The notes under the pieces were generated by a model. The model was not told where the DNA came from, ran no database searches, and worked only from the letters and a program-made list of their open reading frames with translations. From the NCBI GenBank assembly GCA_029783825.1, contig JAREIK010001332.1, positions 4,297,242 through 4,361,241 on the forward strand: DNA of 64,000 bases, in the 5' to 3' direction. The DNA comes from Sapria himalayana. Lineage: Eukaryota; Streptophyta; Magnoliopsida; Malpighiales; Rafflesiaceae. Each line of letters opens with the position of its first letter. The first letter of the stretch is position 1. The translations under genes and the position numbers were made by a program. Below are positions 12,801 to 25,380 of this stretch, in pieces.

Positions 12801-13489
12801 TTAAGCAAGCATTTAAGTTGGATAAGTCATCAAACATAAAAATCTCATCTGATTTACCATTGATTGGAAGATATGTCTCCATATTAATAATGCGAAAGAT
12901 ATGGAAATGGTTCAATAGTGGCAGATTTAGAGAAAAACAATTCACAGGCAATAGAATCCATTTTCAAGATTGACACATTAGTCTAGAATATACTACTAGT
13001 GTTTGGACTGAGATTAGACAATGAGGTAGATGGCTTCATGATAAAGGTGTTCTATAATTGTTAATTTGACAATCCCCTTGAACTCTATCATTGAAGGTCA
13101 ATAGGATTACTTTTATGGCATGATCAAGGTAGTTGCATTAAGAACCTAGGTATTTTATGGTATATTGCTTCTTGGTTCTTGGTGTATCTCTTTCTTTGCA
13201 AGCTAAATAGAATAAAAATTAGGGCTGAGAGAGCTTCAGTAGATAAGTGATGCAAAAAGTGAGTATTCGAGAAAGTGGTTCTTCAAAGTTTATATTTTTA
13301 ATGCTTGTGAATTCTTATAGTAGTTGTACCCTTTTGGCAACAAGTTTCTTTTTTGAGTTTTTATGTATATTCTGAGCATATTTGAGCAAATATGTATATG
13401 TAACTTTTATTCTCATAATAATTATATTTCATATCATAAGTAGCAAAAAAAAATTATTAGGTTGCCTTTCATGTAGTTTTATATTTAAT

Positions 13490-13869
13490 GTTTGCAGTAG
13501 AGGTATCAAACGGGTCGGCACGGGCCAGCCCGCCACGTTATTTTAAGGCACGATCGTGCTTTCGTGCCGGGCCGTGCCTCGCCCGGCCTGCTCGGGCATT
13601 CCTGTTCGAGCGGTTCAGGATACGGGGGACCGCGGGTCGGGTCGAATCAGACCCGACTACTGTCTTTTTTTGCGGGAGGGGCAACATGGGGTCGGGCTCA
13701 CGGGGCACCCGGCACGGGATAAACCCGTGCCGGTTTGCCGTGCCGTGGGCCGAACCGTGCTGGGCCAGGCACGGCACGGCTCGTGCCAAACCCGGGCACG
13801 GCACGAGCCCGGCCATGAATTTTTTTTATGCCGGGCCGGCCCGGCACGGTTGACACCTCTAGTTTATAG
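13490..13869. mobile_element. Non-autonomous hAT element, copy 2, with decayed 8-bp target duplication
   Basis: The element is 13,498-13,861 (364 bp), from TAGAGGTATCAAACGGG to GGTTGACACCTCTA. The flanking 8-mers are GTTTGCAG (13,490-13,497) and GTTTATAG (13,862-13,869). They agree at 6 of 8 positions and the two differences are both transitions. The interior is strikingly GC- and CpG-rich with repeated GGCACGG / CCGTGCC / GGGCC units. Long overlapping frames on both strands arise from this palindromic composition and are not genes. Confidence 0.92.
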
Positions 13870-13944
13870 ATAGACCTTCAAAACTTTTTTCTCTCTATTA
13901 GAAAATTTTGTTGTTTATGTTAGCTTCTCAATATACTATTTAAC

Positions 13945-15000
13945 TTATTTCTTTCTTGTGTTTTCAATATCTAGAGTAGATGGTGCATGAATGATTGTCT
14001 CATTCTCTCTGTCATGATAATAATTTAAGTCTAGCTTTTTTTTCTTCATTTTCTCCAAAGCTTTGATGTTGTGAAATATATTAGCTTTTTCCATTTTATG
14101 CTCACACACCTCAATAATATTCTCCAATTTAGCCCTCAAAACTTTAGTGCTCACTTCAGCTTTTACTTCTTTAATAGTTAGGTCATATCTTTGAGTTTCT
14201 CTTCAAGATTTTTTACCATAATTATCTCACTACTAACCATAGAAATTTTGTTATTCACTTCATTTTTTTTCTTATTGAATAGTTGTGCCGTATCTTTGAT
14301 TTTCTTTTCAAGATTTTCTAACACAATTATCTCCACATTAGTCATAGAATTAGCATCACTCACCAAGGTTATTTTTCTTTAATAATTCAGGCCATATATT
14401 CAATTTTCTCTTCAAGGTTTTTTATTACAAGTGTTTTAGTATTAGACATAGAAATTTCATCATATACTTCATCTTCTTCTTCTTAAATAATTGACATTTT
14501 GTATCTTCAATTTACTCTTATATATTTTTAATCATAATCACACCTTGCCTATGAGGATTTCTGATGTAGTACTTTCTTCAGACTGAACCCAATCAATATC
14601 TTCATCTTTCTCTCTCTGTTGTCCTAACCTTTTTCCTTAGTAGGATTGTCTCTTCTCAATTCTTTTATTAATTCTTCAAGTTCAGCTGTCCAATAAGATT
14701 CTAAAGATGGTTGAGATTCATAAAATATCATTTCTTCATGGCTTACATATCCCCAATCTCCATAACTTTATTTTGGTTGATAATAGGATTGATACTAGTT
14801 ATCATAAGGTTCATAACAGAGCTACTTCTTTGAGCATGATAAGTCTAATTATAATGATAGTTTCAGATATTCTCACTAACTTTTATTGCATATTTCCCAA
14901 AATAAAATTTGTCATCTTCATTCTTTTCCCATAAGGCATTAAGATAATTCATTATTAAGTCTTGGAAAGATTCTATACATTTTGATTTTGTAGATTGTTG
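13945..15000 (-). pseudogene. Gag-like coiled-coil protein relic of an LTR retroelement
   Basis: Read on the minus strand from about 14,990 downward, a frame with scattered stops contains SYGDWGYVSHEEMIFYESQP and then SLESYWTAELEELIKELRR. It passes into Lys/Glu/Asn-rich coiled coil. Two uninterrupted segments are 14,366-14,178 and 14,154-13,945. The region lies just inside the LTR-like copy at 15,436-16,069, the expected place for gag if that element is minus-oriented. No zinc knuckle, protease or polymerase follows before the hAT and LINE insertions, so the element may be a large non-autonomous type. Assignment to gag is inference from position and composition. Confidence 0.45.
14186..14610 (-). 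repeat. About 105-bp tandem repeat encoding 35-residue coiled-coil units
   Basis: Four diverged units begin near 14,186, 14,291, 14,395 and 14,502. On the plus strand each starts TATCTTTGA(G/T)TTT or a variant and continues ctcTTCAAGATTTTnTA, followed by (A/T)CCATAG-like sequence about 45 bases on. A period of 105 bp equals 35 codons, or exactly five heptads, and the minus-strand translation (ENLEKKIKDTAQLFNKKKN and variants) looks like coiled coil. Confidence 0.75.
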
Positions 15001-15435
15001 GCTAGAAGAAAGACAAGAAAAAAAATATATAAACAAAATCCAAAAGGAAACAATCCATTTTTAAACAAGTTAACAATATTAGCTTTTAGATTCAAAAATA
15101 TTCATCAAACTCAATATTATAGAAACTACTAAAAAGTAATTATCATTTTATAATAATAATTACGTCAACTCATATGAACTAACAAAACTAAATAATTCAT
15201 AATAATGATATTAAAAACTTATCTCAACTTTGTTATGTTGCATAATTTTATCATTTAGGTAATGTCAAAAAAATTCATTAATAAAAGTATCTCATCAATT
15301 GATATTCACAAGTGTATGGATGGTATGAGTAATAAATTGAACTTTCATCTCAATATCTTTCTCACATGGATTTTATAGGTATTTTGGTTATTCAACAATA
15401 TGATAGCTCATTTTTAGTAAAATGAATATGGAAAT
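15001..15435. other. AT-rich spacer between gag-like frames and LTR-like copy b
   Basis: No coding content is visible. If the element is minus-oriented this would be its leader between the LTR and gag. No convincing tRNA primer-binding site was found next to the LTR edge at 15,436. Confidence 0.35.
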
Positions 15436-16069
15436 TGTTAGAGAATCTTAAGTCCATGGTTTATTCAATTAATCTATGTGATGATATTTAAGTTGCTCAA
15501 CTTATATAATGTTGGAAATAGAATAAATATTGAGGTATTGTGCAATGAATTATTGCCCTAATAGAATACAATATGGTTGTCATCATTGAGCCCAACTCAT
15601 TGGTGATCCTCTCATAGTTATCCCCTCGATACATCATTGCTAGGATAATATTTCATCTATGCTCAAGAGTCATCATTTATCTCATCCTTTTAGGTAACTT
15701 CTTCAACTTTCCATGATGGTTTCTGTGCATGTACAATCTTATTCTCTGGCATCAAATATCATAAAAACTAAATATTGACATGATTTGTAAGTGTTTGTAT
15801 TTTTGACTTTGTAATTTCATATATTTCCCTCAAGTTTTATCGATGGTAACTATATAAGTAAAAGTAACTCAAAAGGGCTATTACCATCTTATGAGTTATA
15901 ACCTACTCATGTATGTCCACAGGGTTCCATATCACCATCCTCTTCGGTGATGATGTGAGTCATACACTATAGATGAATCTCTTGAAAGAATAGTTTATAT
16001 AGCATCCATACCAATCAAAAAAAAGTTCTTTTATGTCATGTACAACGGATTGATGTGTAAAATATTCAC
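15436..16069 (-). mobile_element. LTR-like repeat, copy b (partner at 1,431-2,083)
   Basis: It starts TGTTAGAGAATCTTAAGTCC and aligns along its length with 1,431-2,083. Differences are mainly substitutions and short indels, so the pair is old. Minus-strand gag-like frames begin about 450 bp further left, so this copy is the probable 5' LTR. The CACTA fragment begins immediately to its right. Confidence 0.5.
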
Positions 16070-17484
16070 ACAATAATTAATGTGAGTTTCTCATTTATAG
16101 AAGGCTGAGTTAGGATGTCCACCAATACCTTTTGAAGTGTTAAAGCGAATGCACAAGAAGAAGGATGAATTATTTGTAGACAAGCAATCAAAATGATATT
16201 AATGTGAGTTTCTTATTTTCTACTTTCAATGTGATATGTAAATTGAAATATATTAAAGAAAAAATTATAAACAAATTTAATTTTTGACAATCACAATAAT
16301 TAATTTTCCAAGTGAAGTATCTTTTTTTTATTAACAGTACTGATGAATTTTTATATATGGATTTCTTAACTATAATAACTCAAATAATTTTTAGATTAAA
16401 TATTTAGTAGGCTGTTTATGGTTTGATGTGTTTGTTTTAATTTTATCTGAATATAGTATTAATGAGTTATATTGTATTGTAATAAAAATATGAAGGTGTG
16501 GAGAATATGATTATCATTACTTCTCAATTAACAGATCATTCTACAGAGTCTTCATATGAAGTTATGCATATTTACCTTTAGGCTATTAGAGTGGAGTTGA
16601 AAAAATAGCAAATGAATCATCTTGGTGTCCATACATATATTTTATCCAGATTTTATTTAGAACTCTTCATCTTCTTCTTCCAATTATAATAATTTCTTTG
16701 ATGAACAAATACAAGAAGAGATGCAAGAAATTATAGATAATTAATAAAGGAAAAATGAGGAGATATAACACAAGAATGAAGAGATGTAAAAGCAAATTGA
16801 AAAGATGAAAAAAAAAGAAGAAGAAAGACTTAAAAAAATAGGCAAAAAGCAATTTGTTATAGTTTTTAGAGGCTTAATCTCTTTTTCATAATTCTAAAAA
16901 AGATTCATCCAAATCTCCAGAGGAGAATACTTATATCAACAATGAATCTTAATTATTTTTTATATTGTTTATGCCATTTTTTCTAGGAAATTTATTGTGT
17001 TGAACCTTTTTTTCATGTTTTTATTATTGAATGTAATATATGTGCAATGTGAATGGTTGAACTTTGATGTTTCTTATTTCATAATATATATTGCAGGGTA
17101 TATGGTTTTTGTATGCATTTCTAAATGATATAGAGCATACAAAAACTATAACAAATGGAATATGTTTCTGTTGTAGACATTAGAAATAGAAAATGATATT
17201 TCATTTCTGAATCTAATTTAGAAACAAAATTAACATTTCTATTCCATCACTATTTTAGTAATGGATTAGAAATAGAAATGAAGAATCTGATTCCATTTCT
17301 ACATTTATAAATGGAAATGTTTTGTTAGACAAATTAGAAATGCCCACCAAATTATATTTCTAAAATTTTGAAATGAGCCTTTTAGAAATGGAAAAATTCC
17401 ATTTCTATTTAGGTCACTAATTGTAGATTACAACGGAATTAGAAATGAATTTTATCATTTCAAATTTGCTTATTTCTTATAGTG
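16070..17484 (+). mobile_element. 5'-deleted CACTA (En/Spm) fragment
   Basis: The sequence matches the 3' part of the larger CACTA element at 24,470-26,005. Its Transposase_24-like reading (PFEVLKRMHKKKDELFVDKQ, near 16,130) has a counterpart at 24,510, and both are followed by the same Glu/Lys/Met-rich tail (16,660-16,860). A subterminal zone with repeated TTAGAAATGGAAA variants follows, and the fragment ends in CTTATTTCTTATAGTG at 17,484, the inverted CACTA terminus. Everything upstream of the second-ORF tail is missing. Confidence 0.8.
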
Positions 17485-17563
17485 TTAAATATGTGTGTGT
17501 GTGTGTGTGTGTGTAAACCAATAAATACAAATATTTATAAATAAACATATTTAAATGTATGTA

Positions 17564-17608
<45 letters not shown>

Positions 17609-17719
17609 TAATATATATTTATATTTATATATATAATTATATGTTTACATACATATAAATATGTATGTTTATAATTATTTATATGTTTTCAAATGTTTAT
17701 ATAAATATAAATATTTGAT
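17485..17719. repeat. GT and TA microsatellites between two CACTA elements
   Basis: A (GT)n tract at 17,491-17,514 and a (TA)n tract at about 17,565-17,604 are followed by TATATGTTTACATACATAT-type AT-rich sequence. No gene is present. Confidence 0.9.
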
Positions 17720-19439
17720 CACTACATGAAAAGAAGCAATTAGAATTGGAAATTAGAAACACCCAATTCCATTTCTAATATTAAGAATAGAATTGAAACA
17801 GATTAGAAATGGAAATCACAAAACAATGAAATATTTAGAAAAGAAAAAAAAATTGTTACAATATAGCGATTACTTTTTATGAGTTTTTTAAATCCATCAC
17901 TAATTATGATGCAAAGTGGGGCACGAATATATTTGCTTGGTATTTAGCAAAGAAAACTTATGTATCAATGTATTATTAGAAATGGAATGTGAATCCATTT
18001 CTACATATATTTACGAAAATTATTTTCATCGCTAAATGAGAAACGAGATGCTTATCTATCACTATATCATTAAAAGAATTTAGCAATGGAATAAATTTAT
18101 ATCACTATAATAGAAACGGAAACAATTTCCATTAATAAACTATGATAATTAATTTATTGAATAATCACTTTGAAACATTGAACATACTTAAGGTTTCAGG
18201 GATTTTTCATTCTGGTTCTGATTTCATCTGAATTTTTTGTGGATTACCCATCCTCCATATTTTATCGATGTGTATTTCATCCATAATTGAGGTATGAAAT
18301 TATGATTTTCATTTTATTCTGTATGTATTATATTCGAGAATAACTATATTTGTGCATTTTGATGTTACATTTAATTTATCTTTATTTTTAACATTCATAT
18401 TGGGTTCTCTCTTTATTATTTTGTTGAATGACTATAATTCTAATTGATAAACTATACATTTTATATTTTTTTCTCATTCTGGGATAAGTTAAATTTTTGT
18501 GTTACCTAATTGAAATATGCATTTTTTGTGTATTTTTTATTGACCTATAGTTATAATCATTATAATATATTTGTATTTTAATTCCTTACTAGTTATACAT
18601 GAAAATAAATAATTTTTAAAAGAATAATTGATACTAATGGTGCAACCTTAATAATAAATAATTTATAATTATAATAAAAAATACTAAAAGTTTAATTGTA
18701 ATAACAATAAAAATCATAAAAACAATTATGAAGGTATGCGATTGGAAGGATTTAATGTAATGAATAATTATAAAACTAAAAAAATATATAAGCTTATGTA
18801 AAAATTTATATAGTTGTTTGATCTATATTTCATGAAAGGTGTAATTAAATAACTAACTTTTGCCTTTATTTAATCTTAAAAAAAATCATATTACATGCCA
18901 CAAATGGTATATGACTATGTATACTACATGCTCCATATATATTACATGATTTGTCTATTAATTTATTAATGTTCTCCATTGATAATTGATTAATGTTTCA
19001 TGTTTTCCATTGAAAAAATTTAATTCCTAACATTGAAAATTTATTTATTATTTCTATTATATGTAATGTGTTTATCTATTATTTTGTATTCATTATTAAT
19101 TTAGTAATAAAGAATTATGATATTGCAAATTTTTCTTTTTTTATTATTGTAATTTCATACAATATAGATAAAATATTAAATATTTAGTTTATTGTAAATT
19201 ACAAAATTACAACTTATATATTTTGATAAATATCTAAGACATTGGAACAACTCACCTTATCTCATTTTAATTCACAATTATCGAATAATGATTTTACTAC
19301 AACTTATTTGTTAGATTTAAGTAATATCATATAAATATTACTACATCTTTATTACAGATAGATCTCTATTTATATTATTATAATTCAAAAAATATTTGTG
19401 TTATGTGTTATAGGAATGAAAAATATTATATGACCTAAT

Positions 19440-21600
19440 CGTCAATGAATGAATATAAGACTAAAAGTTGAGTTTTTGACTAATGAGTTTGTAGAGGGGA
19501 TATTTAGAGACTATCATGTTGATATAAACATGGGGAATTTGTTGTACTGTAAATAACTAAGTATTATTTATATAGAAGCATTGATTCAATTATCGTAATG
19601 AAATTTGCTAATCCCAGTAATGCATATGAAGCTATTTTGAAGAATGTTATTGATCTTTTATTAAATTTGGATGATGATGATGATATTTCAACATCATCAA
19701 CAAAATAATTTTATGAAATATTGAAGGCTTCTGAAGAAGAGATTTGGCCAAGTAATCCGTATGGCCTCTCAAAATTATATGTCATGGATAGACTCTTGAA
19801 TTTAAAGTAAAACATCATTTTTTAGAAAGGGGTTATGATGAAATATGCTAGTTGTTATTTGAATTGTTACCAAAGAATAATATTATGATAGATAATTTTT
19901 ACAGCACAAAGAAATTAATGTGAGGTTTAGGTTTGCCCATGGAACAAATATATTGATGTATTAATGATTGCATGATATATTAGGGCATAGACAATGAACA
20001 ATTGCATGTAATTTTTATAATTCTTTTAACTCTCATTAGTTCAAAAGAAATACAATATGTAAAAGGTAGAAAACATATATTCCTTACAAGAAAATATATT
20101 ATTTCCCATTGACTCCTCATTTACAAAGATTATTTATATCTGAAGTCAATTTTAATGGCATGAGTTGGCACAAAGAGCATATTATTGAAGATGATATAAT
20201 ATGGTATTGCTCAAATTCTCTTTCTTGGAAATATTTTGATGATTTTAATATATCTTTTGCAGATGAAAGTTAAAATATTAGATTAGAGCTATGCATCGAT
20301 GGATGTTAACCATTTGGACAAACAGGGCTACAATACTCTTCATGACTGGTTATTTTTATAGCTTATAATTTACTATCATAGATATACATGAAAGATGAGT
20401 ATATATTTTTGTAAGTTATCGTGCCCAGACCGATAAATCCAAAAGACAAATTAGATTTTTTTCTGCATCTCCTTATAGTTAATCTCAAAATTTTGTTGGA
20501 GGATGATGCCGAAACATATGATATATATCTAGAAAGTTAAACTTCAAAATACTAGTAAATTCTTATGTAGATTATAAGTGACTTTCTTGTATATTCAATA
20601 TTGTTAGGATGAAGTATTGAAGAGAAAATACCTTGTCCTTATTGCATGGACTTAGCTATATTTTATCAGAGTAGAAGAGGACAGACTTCTTGGTTTGATA
20701 ACTACCAAACATTTTTATATGTAGAACATTCATTTCAGATAAATATTGACATGTTTAGGAAAGACTATAAAGTTATTAAAGGTACACCACATTTGAGGTC
20801 ATGTGACAAAATATTAGATGTAATTGAAAGATATGGGTTAAATTTTGTTCTGGATGTTGATGCACAATGCATTAATGCATAAATTTTTAAGAATTATAAT
20901 CATAGTTAGAAAAAAAAAGTATCTTTTGGGATTTGTCTTATTGGAAAACTAATCAAATAAAACACAACTTAGATATATTGCACATTGAAAAAAAATTTTG
21001 TTACTATTTTTAATACTATCATGAATGTGGAATGAAAAACAAAAGATAATGCCAAATCATGAGAGGATTTGAAAAAGTTACATTCACGTCCAAAGTTACA
21101 TAGGGATGAATCAATGAATACATTTTTCATGGCTTGTTATAGTCTTGAAAAGGATGAAAAGGAAGATTTGTGCAAATGACTGATGGAGCTTAGGTTCCCT
21201 AATATATATGCATCTAACATAAGTAGATGTGTTGATATGAAGAAAAATAAGTTATTTCAGATGGAAAGTCATAATTTCCTTATATTCATGGAGAGACTAA
21301 TACTCATAGTATTCCATGAATTACTTTCACAAAATGTGTGGGGAGCATAGACTAAAATAAGCATATTTTTAAGAATCTCACTTATAATGTCATAAGAAAG
21401 GAAGAAATGAAGCAATTACAAAATGACATCTCCATTATTTTATGTAGACTTGAGTGCATTTTTCTAACTAGCTTCTTCAACTCTGTGAAATATTTTCCAA
21501 TCTACTTGCTTTATGAATCCATGATAGTAGGCCCTATACAATACAAATGAATGGATCCATATGAGAGGTTATATATTTTTTATTTGTTGATCTAAAAATT
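19440..21600 (+). pseudogene. CACTA TNP2-type transposase relic
   Basis: TNP2 transposases cut the element ends. Family landmarks appear in order. A zinc-finger-like block reads CPYCMDLAIFYQSRRGQTSW, then FDNYQTFLYVEHSF, at about 20,634-20,740. The block SIFWDLSYWKTNQIKHNLD, then ILHIEKKFC, lies near 20,920-21,000, matching the usual 'LPYW...HNLDVMHIEKN'. The terminal block CRLECIFLTSFFNSVKYFP and MIVGPIQYK-MDPYER lies near 21,440-21,570. Stops and frameshifts occur throughout; the longest clean piece is 20,646-20,882. An Asp-rich stretch near 19,670 precedes the transposase core. A later frame (21,617-21,826) may be the poorly conserved C terminus. Confidence 0.85.
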
Positions 21601-22331
21601 TTAATAAATCCGACAAATGTTCTTTGTTCTAATATATATATCTATTTCAGATATCTTTGAAAATTTGAAAAATAATGTTCGAAATAAAGACAAATTCAAA
21701 GAATTGATATACAATGTCGACTTGGTTGAAGTCTTGAAGAGGCTTTGGCATATTGTGTGCACTAATTTTAGCCACAATTATATAATCAGCATAACAAATT
21801 ATCACCAAATAATGTATATAATATGAAGGATGAATTAAAATAAAATGACATACTTTCTATTTTTAGACATGTGGATAGATCATATGGTTGAGCAACATCA
21901 AGATATTTTTTGGATGACCTTGAGTATCATGCTATGCATACATACATTTTGTTGAACTACAAAAAAGTTATACCTTATATTTAGTTAAATTTACAATAAT
22001 TTAACATTCTCATTTCTATCATTGTATATGATATAACTATTTAATAATTCAAATACCTTCAATTTTCTTTTTGAATAGTTTATGCTACATAGTTAAGGCA
22101 AATAGAACCTCATATTGATGACACTTCAATTGATGCAAAGCTTGAAAATGACTTTGCAAATTTGTTTGAAAAATTTGTCAATATATAACTTATCATTCTT
22201 TGTTCTAAACAGTTACGTGCAATATTATGTAAGTATGATTTTTTTTTATTTTTTAGGTATAATTTCTATCATTAAATATATGTAATAAACAAATGAAGAA
22301 TCTTGAAAAATGACTATTATGAAGTTTACAT

Positions 22332-22990
22332 ATGTATCACATATATTATGTAAATAGATTCAAATTCCATACTTTAAAGCATGGCTCAAATAGAGCTACA
22401 ATGAATAGTATTGTTTGCATCAAGGGGTCTAACTATAATATATCTATTACTAATTTTCATAGTCAATTAATTAAAATTTTATATTTGGAGTATCCTACTT
22501 TACCAATTAAGAGGACAATTCTATTTAAGTGTGAATAGTTTGATCATATTCCAAATTGGTACTAGAATTCATCATCAATAAGCCTTATTGATGTTCACCA
22601 TAAAAAATATTAACACAAGTATGAGTCATTTATTCTTGTGGTACAATCCGAACAAGTGTATTACACCACATATCCAACCACAAGAAGAAATCCATGTCAC
22701 TAGTAGGTAATATATAAAATAAAACCTTGATCAGTTATTGAAGTTGTTAAAAAGGTTGTTATTGTCACTCCATCTCATGTATTAGCATTACAAGAGAATG
22801 ATATGGAACTTCAATCAATCATTCATGGGACAGATGATGGGCTTCAAAATTTATTGGTGAATGTGGAAACTATTTGGTCATTGATAATGATTATGTTGAA
22901 AAAGATAATGAGGATCAAATAATTGCATAATTAGATGATGATGAATATGTAGATATAAATGATTTGTTAGAAAATTTTGATGATGACTAG
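22332..22990 (+). pseudogene. DUF4216-like C-terminal domain of CACTA transposase
   Basis: A frame from 22,332 runs to a stop at 22,538. Read through stops, the continuation gives FDHIPNWY, SLIDVHHKKY and then VVQSEQVYYTTYPTTRRNP (about 22,640-22,695). This matches the DUF4216 pattern found at the C-terminal end of plant CACTA transposases ('LA-QA-QVFYI-YP'). An Asp/Glu-rich tail follows near 22,900-22,990. It is separated from the TNP2 core by AT-rich intron-like DNA (21.83-22.33 kb). Confidence 0.7.
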
Positions 22991-23159
22991 AAATGTATTG
23001 ACTGCCTTGTAATGGTTATAATGTAGATGTTAAATAAAACTTTTTTAATTGTTTTTTTAAAGTCAATGTGTTTATCATTATATTTTGTTATTATGACATT
23101 TCATAACATTTTTTTATTATTTCTATATATTTTTATATTTATGTAACTTGATTTAGGTA

Positions 23160-25380
23160 TGAGTGGTAATCATTCAAGTTGCAAGAATCTCAATATGTGA
23201 GGAGTGGTAAAAAAAGTTAATTAATAGTTTGCGGAGGAGGAAATCTACATGCATTTAGTGATGACAACACTAAAATTGTCTTTCTACATTCTCCTAACAT
23301 GTATAGAGGAAACTCAAGCATCACCTCATCATGAAATACATGGATTTACTATCATAGATATTCCATCTTCGTCTCATTTTGTACTAGAAGATTATGATAG
23401 CTCCATCCTACATATCTTAGAATGCTCATGCATTACTACTACATCGACGGTACTAACAAGATATTCACAATCCATAATTTGTATGCCAAGTTATGTAAAA
23501 ATATTCATGCTGCCTATAATTGACAATAAATAGTACGTATCTTTCTTCAATTTACTACATGTATTTATTATCATTTTTCATTTTTTTATTTTAATAAAAT
23601 ATAAAATAATATGTGAATGAAATTATAAGTATATTATAATATTTGAAATTCAGCATTTTAAAATAATAACAATGTATGATATTACTACTTATCGAACATT
23701 ATTATTTAGAATTAAAATACTTTTTGTTATAAAGTTTTGGATAATAAATATAAATTAATTAAATTTTAACTTTAGTAGTAGAAAAATTGGTGTATTTTGT
23801 GTATATGTATATGTATGTGTTGATGTTCAATTACTAACAGGTTTATTCCTTCTGCTTCTCTTATAATTAGAAAGATATTTAAGGAGAAACTATTTGCTGA
23901 GGGCATAAAGTGGAACAAAGTTTCCCAAGTATGAAATAATTTTATTGGAAAGAATTTGTGGTATATTTTTCATATATTTACATATTTTTTAATTTGGTCT
24001 AATATCATTTACTCTTAAAATAATTACATTGCAATGTATTATTGTTTTATTTAGTTTTTGTATAAAAAGTACAAATGAAATAATACTATGGTGGTATTGG
24101 TGAAGGATACATGGAAATATGTGGCAAGTGTGAGATAGAATAACAAACTTGGCAAATGGAGGAAAAATATGGTAAAGATACAAAGCCAAATAGTGTTCCC
24201 CTTAGCGTTTGGATAAATTGGTGAGAATATAACAATAGTGATGAGTTCAAGGCCTTATCCTAGATGGTCTCGCACAATCATCGATCAGAGAAAGCAAGTG
24301 TAAGATTAGGATCTTCAAAATATATTGGAGGTTTCAAAGGTAACCTAATAACATTCAGTATATTTGATATAATTATCTTTTATTTTATGTTAATATTAAA
24401 ATTTTTTGAATGGAAATGATAATATATGCATGATAATGAATGATGTTCCTTAATAATAACTAATATTAATTTTCAGGAGGCTGAGTTGTGATGTCTAGAA
24501 ACACCATTTGAGGTATTCAAGTGAATACACAAGAAGAAAGATGAATCATACATGGACAAGCACTAAAATGATATAAATATGAGTTTCTCATTTTGTAATA
24601 TATAGTTTCATATAAAAATTACAATTAATTATAAAAAATTCATAAAAATTAATTATTTGACATTAATTATTAATAAAATGCAAACTCAATAATATTATTT
24701 TATCATAACTGATGATTTATTATTTATGAACTCATTAAATATAATGACTAACTTTGTTTTAATATTATTTTTTAGTAGTGAGAGGACATTTTTTTGTGTG
24801 GTGGTATATAATTTATTTTAATATATTAATTGATGGGTTATGTTGTATTAACAATTATAGGAAGTTATTGAGAGTATGGTTGCAATTATTTCACATATGA
24901 CAAATCCTGCTATAAAGGTGTAAGAGATTGATATTGTGCATATTTACTTTTTGGTTGCAAGAGTTGAGTAAAAAAAATAGCCAGTGTACCATCATGGTAT
25001 TCATGCTTCTATATTTTATCCAAGTTCTATTTAGAGTTCTTCATCATCATCTTTCAATTATATTAACATGTTTGATGAGAGGTTGTGTGAGAAGATGTAA
25101 GAAATTCAAGATATATTGCAAAAGAAAAATGAGGAGATGCAACAAAAGAATGAAGATATGCAAAAAAAAAACAAAAAAGAAATGCAAAATAAACTTGAAT
25201 AAATGAAAAAAAAAAGAGAGGCTAAAAGATTGAAAAGAGATGATGAAATACAACAGAAGATTTTAAAGATGGAGAAAATAATATGCAAGTTAGCAGATGC
25301 ATCATCTATTTTTTATCATTCTGAAGAGGATCCATCCCGATCTCTGGAAAAAAATACTCATCAGGATAAAGACTCGTAGT
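23160..25380 (+). pseudogene. Transposase_24-like second CACTA protein relic
   Basis: Broken frames match the Transposase_24 (PF03004) family found beside TNP2 in plant CACTA elements. An opening IRKIFKEKLFAEGIKWNKVS lies near 23,865. The block VLVKDTWKYVAS follows near 24,095, then RRW-type Arg-rich sequence, and finally LETPFEVFK-IHKKKDESYM near 24,495-24,555. A tail rich in Lys, Met, Asn and Glu (about 25,080-25,270) looks like coiled coil. AT-rich intron-like segments separate the blocks. The open frame at 23,249-23,533 is upstream in the same gene region but has no motif of its own. A second copy of the 3' half lies at 16,070-16,960. Confidence 0.75.

Larger units (their letters stand above)
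7021..13453 (+). mobile_element. Degenerate L1-type LINE with ORF1 and ORF2
   Basis: In the expected order there is an ORF1 relic with a DUF4283 domain and zinc knuckle (about 7.5-8.3 kb), an apurinic-like endonuclease (9.57-10.33 kb), a reverse transcriptase (10.7-12.2 kb), a zf-RVT-like C terminus (12.46-12.77 kb) and an A9 run (13,445-13,453) that may be the 3' tail. Many stops and frameshifts interrupt every domain, so it is not autonomous. The 5' end and target duplication were not located. It probably inserted into the older LTR element whose LTR-like ends lie at 1.43 and 15.44 kb. Confidence 0.85.

Noticed and set aside
13488..13873. Three overlapping open frames of 92-121 codons
   Set aside because: They lie wholly within the GC-rich hAT element, exist on both strands, and result from absence of AT-rich stop codons.
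23989..25288. Minus-strand Phe/Leu/Ser-rich frames opposite the CACTA second gene
   Set aside because: They are shadows of the Lys/Glu-rich plus-strand coding relic.
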